The notes under the pieces: model-generated
Seen by the model: only the letters and a program-made list of their open reading frames with translations
Told to the model about the DNA's origin: nothing
The model's database searches: none
Shown here: one piece after another, positions 25,952 through 39,641 of the stretch
Layout of the letters: every line of letters starts with the position of its first letter
Position numbering within the stretch: position 1 is the first letter of the stretch
Position numbers and translations under genes: made by a program
From: Lethocerus indicus
Lineage: Eukaryota; Arthropoda; Insecta; Hemiptera; Belostomatidae
DNA: 64,000 bases
Assembly (NCBI GenBank): GCA_019843655.1
Contig: JACDQD010000002.1
Span: 9,847,393 to 9,911,392, forward strand
Direction: 5' to 3'

Positions 25952-28187
25952 TGCGTGAAACACTTTATATATCAAGAGCCGCAACGGTTATCCGTTAGTT
26001 CGATTTCCATTAAATATTTCAAATTTCGAAAAATGAAGCCAACCATATCTGTTCAATAATTTAATCAATACTTGTGAATTCTTAATTTTAAAAATGCCCT
26101 GAATCGGAATTATCCACTGTGTGCTTGAATATACAGATATGAGCCGATGCAATCAATTAGGGCACCCTAATAGTCTGCGTCTCATAATAAATTAGTGAAC
26201 TCATGTTAGACTCGAATCTAATTAATTTGGGTAACACGTTAATTACAAGCGGAGTAGGAAGGTAGGGTCCTGGGCCGCCGTTAATAGGTGCGTTTAACTT
26301 ATTAGGACTGCTCGAGGGGGCCATCGGGCCCCCTTTAAGGACCTCTAGGCAGACATTTGGTACATTTCCATAGGACAATCTGTTTTGGTATCAACTGCAA
26401 TTGGCCGAAACCCAATCCCTTCAAAAGGATTTTTAGTTGAATAATATCGCAGTCATAGAGTAAATATAAATGATGTAATATAAGACATGAAAATCTCTTA
26501 ACAAATAAATGACAAAGCATATTTTAAATTTTTATTTAATTTATAATCTAATATTTAATCGTCTGACGTCTTTCACAGAAAAAGTTTCTAGAGCTCCACC
26601 CTTGGTGGTCTACTATCATATTTAAAATTAATTAGAACATTAAGCGCTAGAACAGTTATATTCTTGCGGAAGCTCATTGAGAAGAAGAATGTTTTATGGA
26701 CAACACATTGTTGTTCATACTACAAATTTGACTCATGCCTAACTAACTGAAAAGAAAACAGTATATATACCGAACTCTTGTGGTGAGAGACTGATTTTTA
26801 TACAGAAAAAGGTTGAGCCCTCTTCTCGCGATACAGCGAAGAAAACATAGGGCGGCCGATAACATGTTTTCTTCAGGGGTGATAAATCGATTCCCCTTCT
26901 ATCTGCGGTTCGCTTCCTCATCATTACTTTTAACCGAAAGAAAAACTATTGCCCATGTCAGAGGTCACAATAATATATTCCGTTAACGACCACTTCCGTA
27001 CCTCTTTTCGGAAGTTTGGTCCACTGGATGTTCACCGCATTTGGAGCTAATAAAACATCCTTCGTTATAAAGTTCGATTGCTACATCCCTGTTAAACCCC
27101 AGTTTAAACGTCTTTATTTTAAATTCTGAACATTATTTACAGGACAAGCTGTTAATTCTGCGGTACAACTTGAGCACGGTATTATTTTATTATTATTATA
27201 TTTAAATAGTCAATAAGGAATCGTGTGAACAAGTAGATACAAGAAACGTCTTAGTCAGACATTTGAGCGATAGTGCAGGTGTCGACAGAGGAGTTACTTA
27301 ACGATTGCTTTAAAATAGCTATCGTTTATCTGCCCCACCGAGAAATAAAGTGGGGATTTTTTCCTGGGTTTAACATAAAAAGCAGTCGGTTGGAGGTATG
27401 TTGACGGGCACGGGTAGTTTTCGTCCCCCGACTTAAATCTGTGCGGAATTATGTTTGCAGAGTGAGCCGGGGCCCACAAAAGAGCGGCTGGTAATAGACC
27501 GCCCAGCGGGCTTTCACGCTTACCAGCCTCTCTGGGCCCACTTCATTCATTCGGCAGCGGATACTCCCTCGGCCGCCCTAGCGCTAAGCTTCACACAGTA
27601 ATAAATTATCAATATAAAGTATCAGAAATAATGAGCGCGACCTTGGCTTTATGAATAGAATAGCCCGACAAAAGTGGTAAGTTCAACATCGAGAGCAGTT
27701 CCTTTGTTTTCTGTTCCTTTCCCCTTTTTCAGAGGAATTCGAAAGTTAGCACGTAAAAGGATCTATAGGTAATATAGAACCTTATAGATATAATTAATAT
27801 CTTAGCTTTCGCGTATTTTCAATGTGCCAAATAAGAGATATTCGTGTTTTATTATATTGCAAATGATGTGAACCGGATGAACTGTGTATCGATGAATTTC
27901 GAGAACGAGAAATTAATAATTTATGATACCTATTTAAGGGGACCGACAAAGTTTGGATTATCATTCCGATGAAATCCTCTCAGCGTTCACAAAACAGCAA
28001 TGATTGGATGCTTAAGATAAGGAAATTTTATTGAATATATAATTGTTAACTAATACGAATACTTATTTTATAATCAACACATTTAATAACGAGACAAGAA
28101 TATTATTAAATTTTATATGTTACCTGGAATACAGCCATTAGTAAAATTGACTAGTAGACGTAATTGGTATTCCCGCTGACCAAAGAA

Positions 28188-28206
28188 ATGATAATAGTAT
28201 TATCAT
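28188..28206. repeat. Perfect 19-base palindrome
   Basis: ATGATAATA, a single central G, and TATTATCAT form a perfect inverted repeat with one central base. This is the shape of a dimeric transcription factor site, but in AT-rich DNA it could also be chance. Confidence 0.4.
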
Positions 28207-31200
28207 GCACGGGTAAAACATTTCAATACCTCGCAGCTCCCTCTATAACAATTTAAAATTAGTTTAGAACACATTCGAGGAAGTGAGGAACCCCAATTGT
28301 AATATACTCCTTGAAATTGGACACTAATTGGACTGAGGTCGTACAACAAAAAATTGAATTTCCGAATCTTTCCGAAGAGGTAAATCCGATTTTGTTCAGA
28401 CCTGACGTCAACAGTTCAATCCTTGGCCCCATTTCCTAAATAGACCTCGCGAAAAGGGATACAACAATCCAATTTAATGAAATTCTGACGAGGCGGGGAA
28501 AAGCGACACACATCGAGAAGTCGTTAGGTTCACCCTGGGCCGAGTTCACTTGGCACGGGTTCTCCGCCGGAGGGCATTTATCGGTGAGAGGCCCGGGGAG
28601 ATATTCAGTTTGAAATAAAATTATTCGGGACGGCGAAATTGGAGTTAATACCGTCGACCGGGACTTCAGTACTAACGAAGAGGAGGACCTCTGAGCAATA
28701 AAATCCTGCGGCCAATTAAGGGCAACATGTTTCCAGCTGCTCCATTAGCCACCACTCGGAATTAGCTATTACCGACCGGACGAAATAAATAACCCAACTG
28801 CACAGTTCTCAACATTCTATAGTTGCGCGTGCAGTAACGCAGACGTTTGAATAACAATTTCAATAGTTCAAATAATAATAACTAGTATTTCAATACATTA
28901 TAATAGATGGCACGAATTAATTATTTCAGAATGGCCGATATATTGTTAGTGTTGAGCAATAAGGTTGGCATTAAGACATGATAATACTTAATAATAATGC
29001 CGCATGATATAGAGGGTCAATATTCGACATACTCATTTTCCTTGTTAATGCAGTAATAACATAAAGAAGAATACCATAATATTCGGATGTACAATACTGA
29101 TTGTTTCGTTAATTTCTTTTACAAGTAATGCGACGAGTGATGTACGTAGATATTTGTTTCGAAAACAAAAACTGTGTGGGAATAGAAGATCAAGAAAAAA
29201 AATTAATTTGAATATAGAATAGTCATTCGGATAAATATAAGGACTGTTTCAACGTAATTTTTGGCTGAATTCAGAAAGATTTTTTATATAAAATTGCGTA
29301 TACCAATTGATACCGAAGGCAAACCTCCAATTATAGCGACAGTTTAACAAACGTTAAGTGTCAGTAACAGAGACCGGAATTTGCAGTTGGCCATTACTGG
29401 GGATAAGTGGGTGCGGAGGTAAAAGCAGCTAGCCAGCTGTCACCGAGGGCTTCGAGTGGGCCTGATATCGCACTCCCGGTAGCACTCCTCGCCTCATACT
29501 AATGAGCCTATACCACCCCTCAGTTCATAACAATCTTGTCCTATCCACAATTCCACCTCAATTTACCTGACGGCGGTGAATTCTTATATAAAGCGGATTG
29601 GACACTTACTGAGCGGTCAGTTAAATCACGCAATACTTAATAACCCTGACTGAAATATCTATTGGCAATAAAATCAATTAAAATAATGTAGGTTCTTCTG
29701 ATTTATTGCAGAATGATCTACTATTTCAGATCCTGGGAATTGTTCGGCTTCGATCCAATGCGGGTGGGCGAGTGTCTTTCAAATCATCAAAACTCTATAC
29801 AGTGATTGTGGTACATAAAAAATTCTCGATTACTAAACCTGAGGCTGGCCGATCGGAACGAGTAGGTCTTCTACCTCCCGGTCACACTACTTTAAAGTTT
29901 AAGATAGAAAAATAATTGTTCCTAAGACTAGTTGTTAGTAAAACTAATAAATGTGGGTGATAAGAGAGGGTGATTAATCCCCAGATTACCAATCGTTAGA
30001 AGTTACAATCTGGATCCGAATACCATCCATACACAATATTTTAGCGAAAATTTCATAAATTTCAATTAATGAGGCCTGAATAAACAATAGTACAAAATAC
30101 GGCGCTCTGAATGCTACACCGCACATCAAATAAATTTTTCAGCCTTTGATACTAACCCGCATGACAGTTATGTCGTGATGGTCTAGTATCTATACGCGAA
30201 TAATTCATACTATATAATCTGCAAATATTTTATTTAAATGTGAGATAACTATGACTTAATTTGTTAAAAATGAGTATAATAGAAAAGTATTGTAATTAAA
30301 TTGTAAATAATATTATAAAATTTAATTCCGTTTTCGCACTTTCGATGAAGCCACATTTTTTCAGGCTTGTATATAACTTCCCCGAAACCGAGAATAAAAC
30401 GGAAAGTTGGAATCGCGGCAATTCTGACACCCGGAACTTTTACGGATAAAGTAAAACCCAACATTTCACGAAGGAGATCCCCGACTCCAGGAGTATAAAC
30501 ATTACACATTTTTGAGATCTTTTTCCGTCCCTTCTCCTTTTTATGTCCTCGAATAAAAGTGTACACCGTGCCACCTGGTAAAGGGGCCGGTTGAAGAGTG
30601 GACCGAGACGAGGGGTTGTTCTTCTACACAAATAGAAGGGGAGGCGTTAAGTTAGAGCCCGGGCGTCTGTTAATATAAGATACTAAGTTATGAGAATGGC
30701 TGGGGTTGGCCCTTACCCTCCCTCCACCCCCTCATCAAACCCCGGGCTTTAATTAAAATGGAAATTCCTCCGGCGGGCCCCCTCCCACTAGAGTGACAAT
30801 ATTTGCTGAATTCGGGCTCATTGTTCCAGTGAGCCCTATCCCCGCTTTTGGCTATTAAATTACGTATGATTGATTAGCCCGGCACCTGCACACAATGAAA
30901 GATTATTATTTAACTGGGGTCCCCCGACTCCAAGTCCGCCTCCAAAACGTTTATCAATTTCAAAACCGGCTCTCCCCAGTACAAATACACGGCTCTCCAT
31001 ACATGTCCGATCGGACATTCCTACGTAGAACGGCTTAATAGGAAAATATTGTTTATCATTTCTTAAATTGAATACCGTGTTTCAGTCACCACACAACCCA
31101 GCAACCTTCTGGTTCGGCTAGAATACTGTAGCATGATACTGCGTTTTGTCGTAAAGGTGAAAATCGATATCTCCTAGTTTTTATATTCAAATTTCCTTTT

Positions 31201-32309
31201 TTCTCTCGCTTACGTCATATGCAATCGAGTCTGACTATTTGTTAAGAAGGAATACTAAATTAACATTTATTTTTATGCCAGGTAGTTGAACTACTTAATT
31301 AAGAATATTGATCAATCCTCACGGTGGTTAAAAATTATGAATTATTATGAAAAACGAAAGGTAGAATTTTATAATATTAAAAAATAAAATAATGCTTACC
31401 ATTAAGGATTTTCTTTTGGTTCCTCTTGATAGATCCATTACCGAAAATTTTAAGTGAAATGTTGTTAGTCAACGTAGATTTCGGCTGGATATCAACAATA
31501 AACGAGTGTGGGCGCATTTTATTTCTGTAGGCTATCAACAGAGGTCTACAGTAGCCTTTCTGTCTAGACTCAAAGGTCTAGAGTAGCCATTCAGGTTTAG
31601 ACATCGGTGGACAGGGACAGTTAGTTGGGCTTCCAGTTGGACTACTTCCACACACTCACTGTTCCTCTTACCTGTACCTCTCTCCTCAGGTCGAGTGGTA
31701 GCTACGTGACCAGAAATAATGAGGAGTCGCCCAGTGTAAATAAAAATGAAACGAAGCCGCCTAGTTTTGTGGGCGGCCCACCTTCTTGACGCCTTCTCCT
31801 CTGACTACCCCACCTCCGACAATTTCACGAAGCATAAAAGCGTTATCGTCGTGGCTCCACGTTTCATATTCTCTCTGCACTTAGGCTCTCCATAAATGAT
31901 GTTACCCAATTACATAACGCTGCCCCAAAATAAATGCAACTTCGTACTTTCGTATGTTCTGCACGCAAGTTTAAATCGTGGCGTAGCGGATTTTTTGGAT
32001 TTTACGCGAAGATGTTTACATAATCTAGTACAGATGTGTACCAGTAATTGTTGTAGCTGTAGCAGCTGTATAGGTTTATTGAATTTGCTTTATTGTATGA
32101 TGTCTTTTATCAAGAATGAAACATTCATTAATGTAGCACCATCTGTAGTAGCGTGCACAGTTACTAGAATTTTATTTAAATTCGAATTCGAAGCTCATTA
32201 AAAAGGTTTATAATCGCGGACGGGATCAAATAGTCTTTGATAGACTGATTTTCATAGAATCGTAAACTTAGGCTGTGATCATGTGTACTTAACTTATTTA
32301 GGTTAATTT

Positions 32310-32680
32310 CCGCACCACCCTCAGGGGGCGCAAGTGCCTAACCTGTCATATATTTGGATGTCACACCTAATAATAATGTGATCAAATATATATTTGACCG
32401 ATAATCAGACAGACTTAAGCCGATTAACAAAATCCCTCCCAACCCAAATGAGACAAACAACATCCCCCAAAAACACAATAAAAAGACACATATATTACAC
32501 ATGACAAACAGACAACCACCACTGTACAAGTGACAGTGAGAGTGCAGCGAGAATGCCCAAAAAACATCCAAAGTGACTAACACCACTCCTGAAGATGGCG
32601 AACAGCCGAAACCGGTCTAGCAAAAGACCAAACCAGCGAGAGGAGATAGACACACACGAAATCTACAGTAAGAAAACTAT
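32310..32680 (+). repeat. Interspersed repeat, copy 3, with A/C-rich body and retroelement-like 3' tail
   Basis: This is the clearest copy of the family. From about 32390 to 32560 the plus strand is rich in A and C with CAAACA, CACACA and CATCCCCC phrases. It then shows CCAAAGTGACT, CCTGAAGATGGCGAACAGC, CGAAACCGGTCTAGC, AAAAGACCAAACCAGCGAG and CACGAAATCTACAG. The last part aligns to copies 1 and 2 on the opposite strand. CTGAAGATG followed by CGAAACCGGTC is typical of the 3' region of many arthropod non-LTR or Penelope-like retroelements. No reverse transcriptase or endonuclease frame is present, so this is a 5'-truncated or decayed insertion. Confidence 0.65.
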
Positions 32681-34250
32681 TTATCAAGCCCCATTTATAG
32701 GCAAATTTGTAAGAGAGCAAATTGATTCAATTTGCTGAGCTATTATTGAAAGAATTAATTAATTAATGGAAATTCCATGGGTGTTTTTTAAACGCCGAAT
32801 TGGAAATGACAGGGAATGTAAATTGAAGGGGTTGCTATTGAATCGTTGGGGTGGGCCTGGTTGAGCAGACTAGCTCAACACCCGTCTATAAAGTCAGCGC
32901 TAAATTTCAAAAATTTGTCGCTATGAATGAATCAAGCAACTCCCTCCCCTATCGGGTGAAACTGAACATAAATGAAATTGGGTTCAGACTTTATTCAAGC
33001 TATAAACCCGTTACAAGTGCGGGCACCCATTGAGGTTTAAGGAAAATTGCCACACATCAAACTTTCATTGACCTACATGTGACCGGGTTATTTCAGTTTA
33101 TAATCGCCAGTGTATTAAATTTTATGTTAAGGAACGATAATTTTCGTCATAACTTAATCGAATTTCAATAAGTGCTACATTATTATATCAACTTACTTAA
33201 ACTAGAATTGGAAATATTTGAATTCTTTTTTTAAATATGATTAATGATCAAATCCTTTATGACGGTACCATGTTGGGATCAAATCATGAAATTTCTTAAA
33301 ACTCCTATTTTAGGACCGTTGTGTTGTGTACCTATTAATTTAATGCAGATATGGTTCTATTTATAATATTTATAATATGTGTTACTACCAGCTGTTGTTT
33401 AGCATTAGGAGGTATTAAATCAGGGCCCACTGGACAAATATGGTGGCGCTTGGGTATAGCAAAGTAAACAACTAGACCTGATTCCTCTATGAATAATTAA
33501 AGCTTATTATAATTATTACCTTAAGCGATTATAATGGCACTGCTTCGACGATAAGCTTAATAATCGTGTTATTATAATTAGATATTTATTACATTGAATT
33601 TCATTTATTATCGCTTGACTTTTCTCCTTCATTTTCTCGTGGAGTTGATATGTTAAGGTATTTCTCATGTGCTCGGTAAGTATAAGCTAGTTGCTCAAGT
33701 ATATGAAACAGTTGTACTTGAGTTGTTCATAGATAAAGCAACAGACTTGGAATAGTTGCTGCACTTATCATGCTAGGTCAAAATCCAGTTATTATTTAAC
33801 AAATATTGCCAACATGTTACCTTTTATATTCTTCTATTACGTACTTCTTATAATGTCTGGCCAGTTCTATTGAACTCGATAATTTGATATTGATCGTTAA
33901 TTTGAAACAGAAATAGATCACAGAAGGAAATGGTCTGGAGGCCACATGATAATGGAGACCGGTACCGATTTGCTAGCCATCGGGTGGACCCATTGTTAAG
34001 AAAGTCCATTACAGGACTCCTGCATAGTGTTCCGGAACCAACCCTCATTTGCGTTGTCCATGTACCCCTGTACTCAGGTACAGGTCCCTTTCGCTTTAGA
34101 AACGGACATTGATTCTAGGACATTTTAATCGTGGACCGGCTATGAAATCGTATACGAAAATAACATTCCCGTAATTATAAAAAAATATTTAATAGCGTAG
34201 GCCGAGAAATAATTTCAGATAACTTCAAATAATTGAAGCCCGGCGTCAAA

Positions 34251-34300
34251 CCCCCCACGACGGCTCAAAGGCCACTGGCTCAGAGATCTACTTGCTGTAG
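34251..34300 (+). repeat. Dispersed 50-base repeat, copy 1
   Basis: This segment aligns over about 50 bases, same strand, with 49191-49242. Shared blocks are CCACGACGGCT, AA, GCCACTGGC, CCAGAGATC/CAGAGATC and CAGTAG/CTGTAG. The two copies lie in different introns, 14.9 kb apart. No coding frame or element boundary is visible. Confidence 0.55.
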
Positions 34301-37300
34301 CCGAGACTCATTAGCCATTAAATTTAAAAAAGGAATTATTCAGTGTTTAAAACCTTTTTTGAGATCTTTTTAACTTATATAAATTACCCTATTTTTAAAG
34401 CCAATCAGTATTTAATCGGGGGAGATCCATTAAAGGTGGAACAATGAATACAATTTGACAAGAATGGATAGGACGGAGATTGAAATTCCTGGGGTATTAA
34501 GGTGTCAAGATCATGTGTATTGGATGGATATCGGCGGTATCTTGTGATTCGGTTGTGAGGACTTGCAGTCGAGTGGGGGTCTCGGAAAAGAGTACACGAA
34601 CGATGTTGTAACTTGTCAAAATATCATTCCGTCCACAGGTCAAACTGACACGAGGCGGCCCAACAAAAATATACACAGCCCTCCCCCTCTATTTCTCTAG
34701 GGGCGGGTTCACTCAATGTTTTCCCGGAGGGATAGTGTACTTTCATTCACAAGTTTAATTCCCTAGGGTCTATGGTTCGCCGTAAGGAAGCCGATAAATA
34801 GCAATGCATTAATGGAATACAATTCGACTCGGTAACACGACAGGTTAACTGAAATTATGAAGGAACTTTCACTTTCGCAAAATATTATGTTAATAAATTT
34901 ATGTTAATAACTATTATCGTATTTTTAAATATTTATTATATTTCTGCTCCCTCTTCTGTTCTCCCACTCTTTATTAAACTCATGTTGGAGTACCCTATTA
35001 AGCTTTATTATATCAATCCAACACTGTATTATCGAGCACCGTTATCAAACTTTTATGACTTATCAACGGTTCATTTCTTCATTGGCTGTTAAATTTTCAT
35101 TAGTTCTATGGCACGTGAGAATGCTGAATATTAAATTGCTAACTGAACGATTTGTCTACCTTTATTTATGATTTTTGAACCTGCAACACATTAGACGCTT
35201 AGTTCAGGAGGATCTCTGCATTAATCCCTGAAAAAATAAATGTTCCTAGCTTTTGGATTAAAGGGGTCAATTAAATAGCTTTCGCTGGTAAATGGATAAT
35301 TTAGGAAGAATTAACCTTAGAGGGATCAAACAAAATTATTGGGACCGTTAATCTAGCAATCAAATCAAGAATTCAATCACATGCAGCCGTTCAAATTATA
35401 CCAATTGCTAATGCTTTCACTTTTCCGGCGGTTCAGAGAACCGTGGTATTTGACAAGGTTTGATTTGGTACGGGATATTTGATTTGAATAAGTATTTTCG
35501 ACATTAAACTCGTGTCAGCAGCATTTCGATCAGCGCGTCCGGCACTGTCGGTAAATTCGAGTATTATGTATATTGGTAGCATTTGTGGGAGAATTTTCTA
35601 CCCTACGTGGGAGCTTTCTTTACAATCGGGAGGGGGTATGTTGTTTAATACTGAATAAAAGATAGAGGGGAATGTACGGGGCGGGACCGTTTGAAGACCT
35701 TCCATCAGTCGACATATGTGCAGGGTCATCCTGTGGCGACAGGGTTCCAATTAGCGCCGGAAATCGTAGAAATATTTTTGTTACGACAGCTATCATAAGG
35801 GTAATACGAATTTTTATTTATACAAGTAAGATCATACAGATTCAGACATAAATATCCAGCTCCTAAGAACAGAGCCTATTGCAGTATTGTAGGAGGCAAC
35901 AAGAGCAGTAGGGTCGATAGAGGAATGTAGGCGGACGTCCTCCGATCGTTCCTGTTATTTGACTAATCGCTCCTACTCGGGCCCAACAATCAGCCTATTG
36001 AGGGGAAAAGCCAGGAAAGAGGGGAATCTTCTCTTACGGTTCGAAAAGTGGGCCGCAATTATGTACAACTCAAGCTTTGAATATGTAATTACTTTTAGTG
36101 CCGAAATGGATTCTTCGAAAAAAGATTATCTTACCGGCCAAGAGTCGGAGGGAATGAGGGAGATTAATATTGAGCATTATCAAAGAATAAACTCAAGAAA
36201 AAACGATGACTGGTCATGGTTGGGAAAATGCGGAAACCAGGTTACTCGGTAACAATTTATTATGTAAGAATAGAACATTGTTAGGCTGTGAAGATAATGA
36301 AATCAAATAAGTAAAATAGATGGAGAGAATATAAAGGATCTGTCCATTACTTCCATTTCGTTTCTGGTTCTTTTAGAGATTATTTCTTTATAGATTCTTA
36401 TAGATCTGTATATATATTAATAAAACACAAAATTGTAATTATTTTGTAATTTTTTACTTTCCAGCTACGATAATGTATTAGGATAAAAATATTATTTAAC
36501 TCTAGAATGCGCTCTCTAAACTGAATCTGCTAACATACGTGACTCAAATTCTCATCAAAGCCTACGCTCTTATTTTAGACTGTTGTTTAAATCATAGAGG
36601 CGTTTCATTATAGACTGTGTACCGAAAGCTTTTAACGATTCCTCCAAAGGGAAATTCTGGACGCTATCAAGTAGTTTTCAGAACTCGTCGGTTGAAGTGA
36701 ATTCCATTTGGACCTCGAGAAAGAGTGGTAGAATGCATTAACTGGATGCCGACTGGGGACTTTTATTGCGGGAGAAATAAAGGAAGAAATGAAGTTCTGG
36801 CTGGGGTGGGCTCCGTGTTTGTGGTGTGAGTGGGTGGCCTGTCTCTCAGTTGTGACACAGGCGGTCGGCCAAGATTTAAGGCCTAATTCCACCAGGCTGA
36901 CATCCTTCGGGTTACAAAATATTTAAGGTTGTACCCAAAGTGAAATTTCCTCGAATTTAATTTTTTTTTCTATTCACAAGCTATTTACAAATCTTTAAAA
37001 CCTAGCAATCAGATATAGCTTCCTTCATTGAAACGGGTAATTGGTCCTGGGACTACTATAAATCGTATCTTCTTGGTCTAATAGTACTTTCACTAATCCC
37101 ACCCAGTGCGAGAATGAACTAAAAATCTGTTGCAAATATTTCTGTTTTTGTATTACTAACATGTTAACAGTCTATATTAGCCAACTATATTGGCCGCTTC
37201 AACTCGCTACGGCAGATAATAGTATATAATAATACAAAAACACGCAGAATGGACGCATAGAAAATAATAGGATGTTTTAAATACAAATTATCCGGCGCTC

Positions 37301-39592
37301 TTGGGTAGACACTTATAACGGTTATTTCTTTTATAGTTATTTCAAAGTAGTAGTACTTTATCGAATGTAGTATACTGGATGTGACCGCGGTGAATACTGA
37401 GCCTTGGAGGATGTAGGGAAAAGCTTCCCCGACATTAGCGACCGACGGTTAAATGGGCCGAGGAATGAAAATGGATGCGGTTGGCGGCGGTATACCCTAA
37501 CTGGGGAGGTAGCAAGAATCTCGTTGGCTGCGATAGAGGAGGCCAGCCCAACCCGCTCGCTTCGACCTCCCACCAGCTAGATATGACAAACTGCTAAGTG
37601 GATGCTGTTTACTTTACTCTGGGGTCCCACCAACTCCATTCTGATCGATGGGCTCACTGGTTTGCCCGGAATCTTGTTTGCTAATTCCCATCTGAAAATC
37701 CGCCTTCCTTTACTAACATTTGAGATCAAATATTAGCATCGATTATACCCTAAATGTTCTAATTTAAAAGGGTACTAATCTGAAAGGTTAGCAGAATCCA
37801 ATGCATACTGTTAAATTAGATTGGAACTTAGTGCTTGATTGACCGAGCATAGCCTTTTTCATACACAACGGTAATTTAGTAGCAGAGCAGATTAAAGAAA
37901 AACATCGGACATTATTTCTTCAAAACTTTACACTTCTTCATTCATAACGCTTATTCTATTGTAGCTCAGTGTAGCAACTTTTAATGAAACACAATATAGA
38001 CCCTGATGTAATATTTACTTTATCGGCCTCAAAATCCTCTTCCCCCTTTACTAGTGAGGGTAATATACACTTTGTAACTTTCACTTTTGTAAGATTCACT
38101 TCAGCCGCTGTAATTATGTACCATTCAGGGCGCGATGTACGTTCGCACGCTTGTCCAATTAGTTTTCCATGAAACATTTCAACGCGTTCCAAGAATCTCA
38201 ATTGTGAACTAGCAATTTAAAACGATTTATATTCATCAATTCAATTATGCAAATTGAAGGATAATTGAGTCCGTCACCGGAGAATCGAATTCAGACGCGT
38301 CAGTCTGAGCTGTACCGGTCCTTCGGCATTTCACTTCAATTACTCCTTTTATCCATAACCTAATTTCACCCGTGGTGTTGAGATCGACTGCCTCGTACTT
38401 GCACTTTTGATCAGAAACTGAACTACCGAACTGAATTCAAATGAGCACGCCAAAGCTGGTGGGAACTTCACATTTTGTCAATCCGGAATACCGGAGAATT
38501 GATAGAACTTGGTCATAACTTATTCGTTATTGCGGCGTAGAGTTGGGCCGAATTTTGAATAATAGTTTTCATCCAATTGAAAATGTCAAATAATCAAAAA
38601 GAGCGGCTCTCTTGATGTGTAAGTGTTCGTAATAAACGAGGAGATGAGGAACGAGAGGGAGTGATACCGTGGGCAAGGAGGTTTATTTTTCTACTGGCGG
38701 CGGAGAGACGATAAGGGATGTGGGGTACAATTAGGGCAAGGGCTGGCTGGGGTGGTGGCGGAACGCGGGGCACAATGCCACCACCTTCAGGACCCGCGAG
38801 CCAGCCACCCAGTAATCGGCTCCACGGCCGGATTACCACCCATTGAGAGCCTCAATTTGTAACCTAACACTGACTCTTAGTTATATGTTAATTGTGAGTA
38901 CGCCGCACCACATCCCAATAGCCCATGGGGGACAACATTATTCCTGCGTTGATTTCACACAAAGAAACAAAATCTGTGGGTGTACATTCAATACTCTATT
39001 CGTGTTGATCCTCCCTTAATACGTAATTTAAAACAAAATTTGTATTTATGAAAGTATTTAAAAGAAAGATCGATGAATCTTATTATTATTAACCTTTCTG
39101 ACGTTTACAATTACCTTAATTTTTCCCAACCACGGAATTCTTTCTATTCTTAATGGTGCATTAATTATCCATCTCATGTTATGTGTGAAATTTATTCCCT
39201 AAATTCGTACGCGCATATAAACAAAACTGTTTTCCTCGAAACCCACTAGTTTTGTATTTGAAAACCTATACCGAAGGGCTGTACAGGAAACTGTCTCTAC
39301 AGTAACCATTCATTTAATTAAAACCTGCAGGCATGAGGCGACTACTTTAAAATTATTGGTACTAACTAACTAAAAACTAACTAAAAAACGTGTCCAGACG
39401 ATGTTAATCGATTTACTTACATTAATGTGGGACAATGCTATGTCAGTAAGGGAGGGATGGGGGATTTTGTGGATACACAGTTAATTCCTGTGTGTATTCA
39501 GTAAGTCCTAGAGGGGTGAAAACGGGAACAGTGGCGGGAATGCAGTTAACATACGGGAGTGTGTGTGTACATACACAGAAACGCACCTACAC

Positions 39593-39594
<2 letters not shown>

Positions 39595-39630
<36 letters not shown>

Positions 39631-39641
39631 TTATTTATTTA
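39595..39641. repeat. AT and TTTA compound microsatellite
   Basis: An AT tract of about 32 bases (39595-39626) runs into about four TTTA units (to about 39641). CACAGA-type phrases occur on both sides (CTACACAGA before, TACACAGACACATAC after). Confidence 0.93.
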
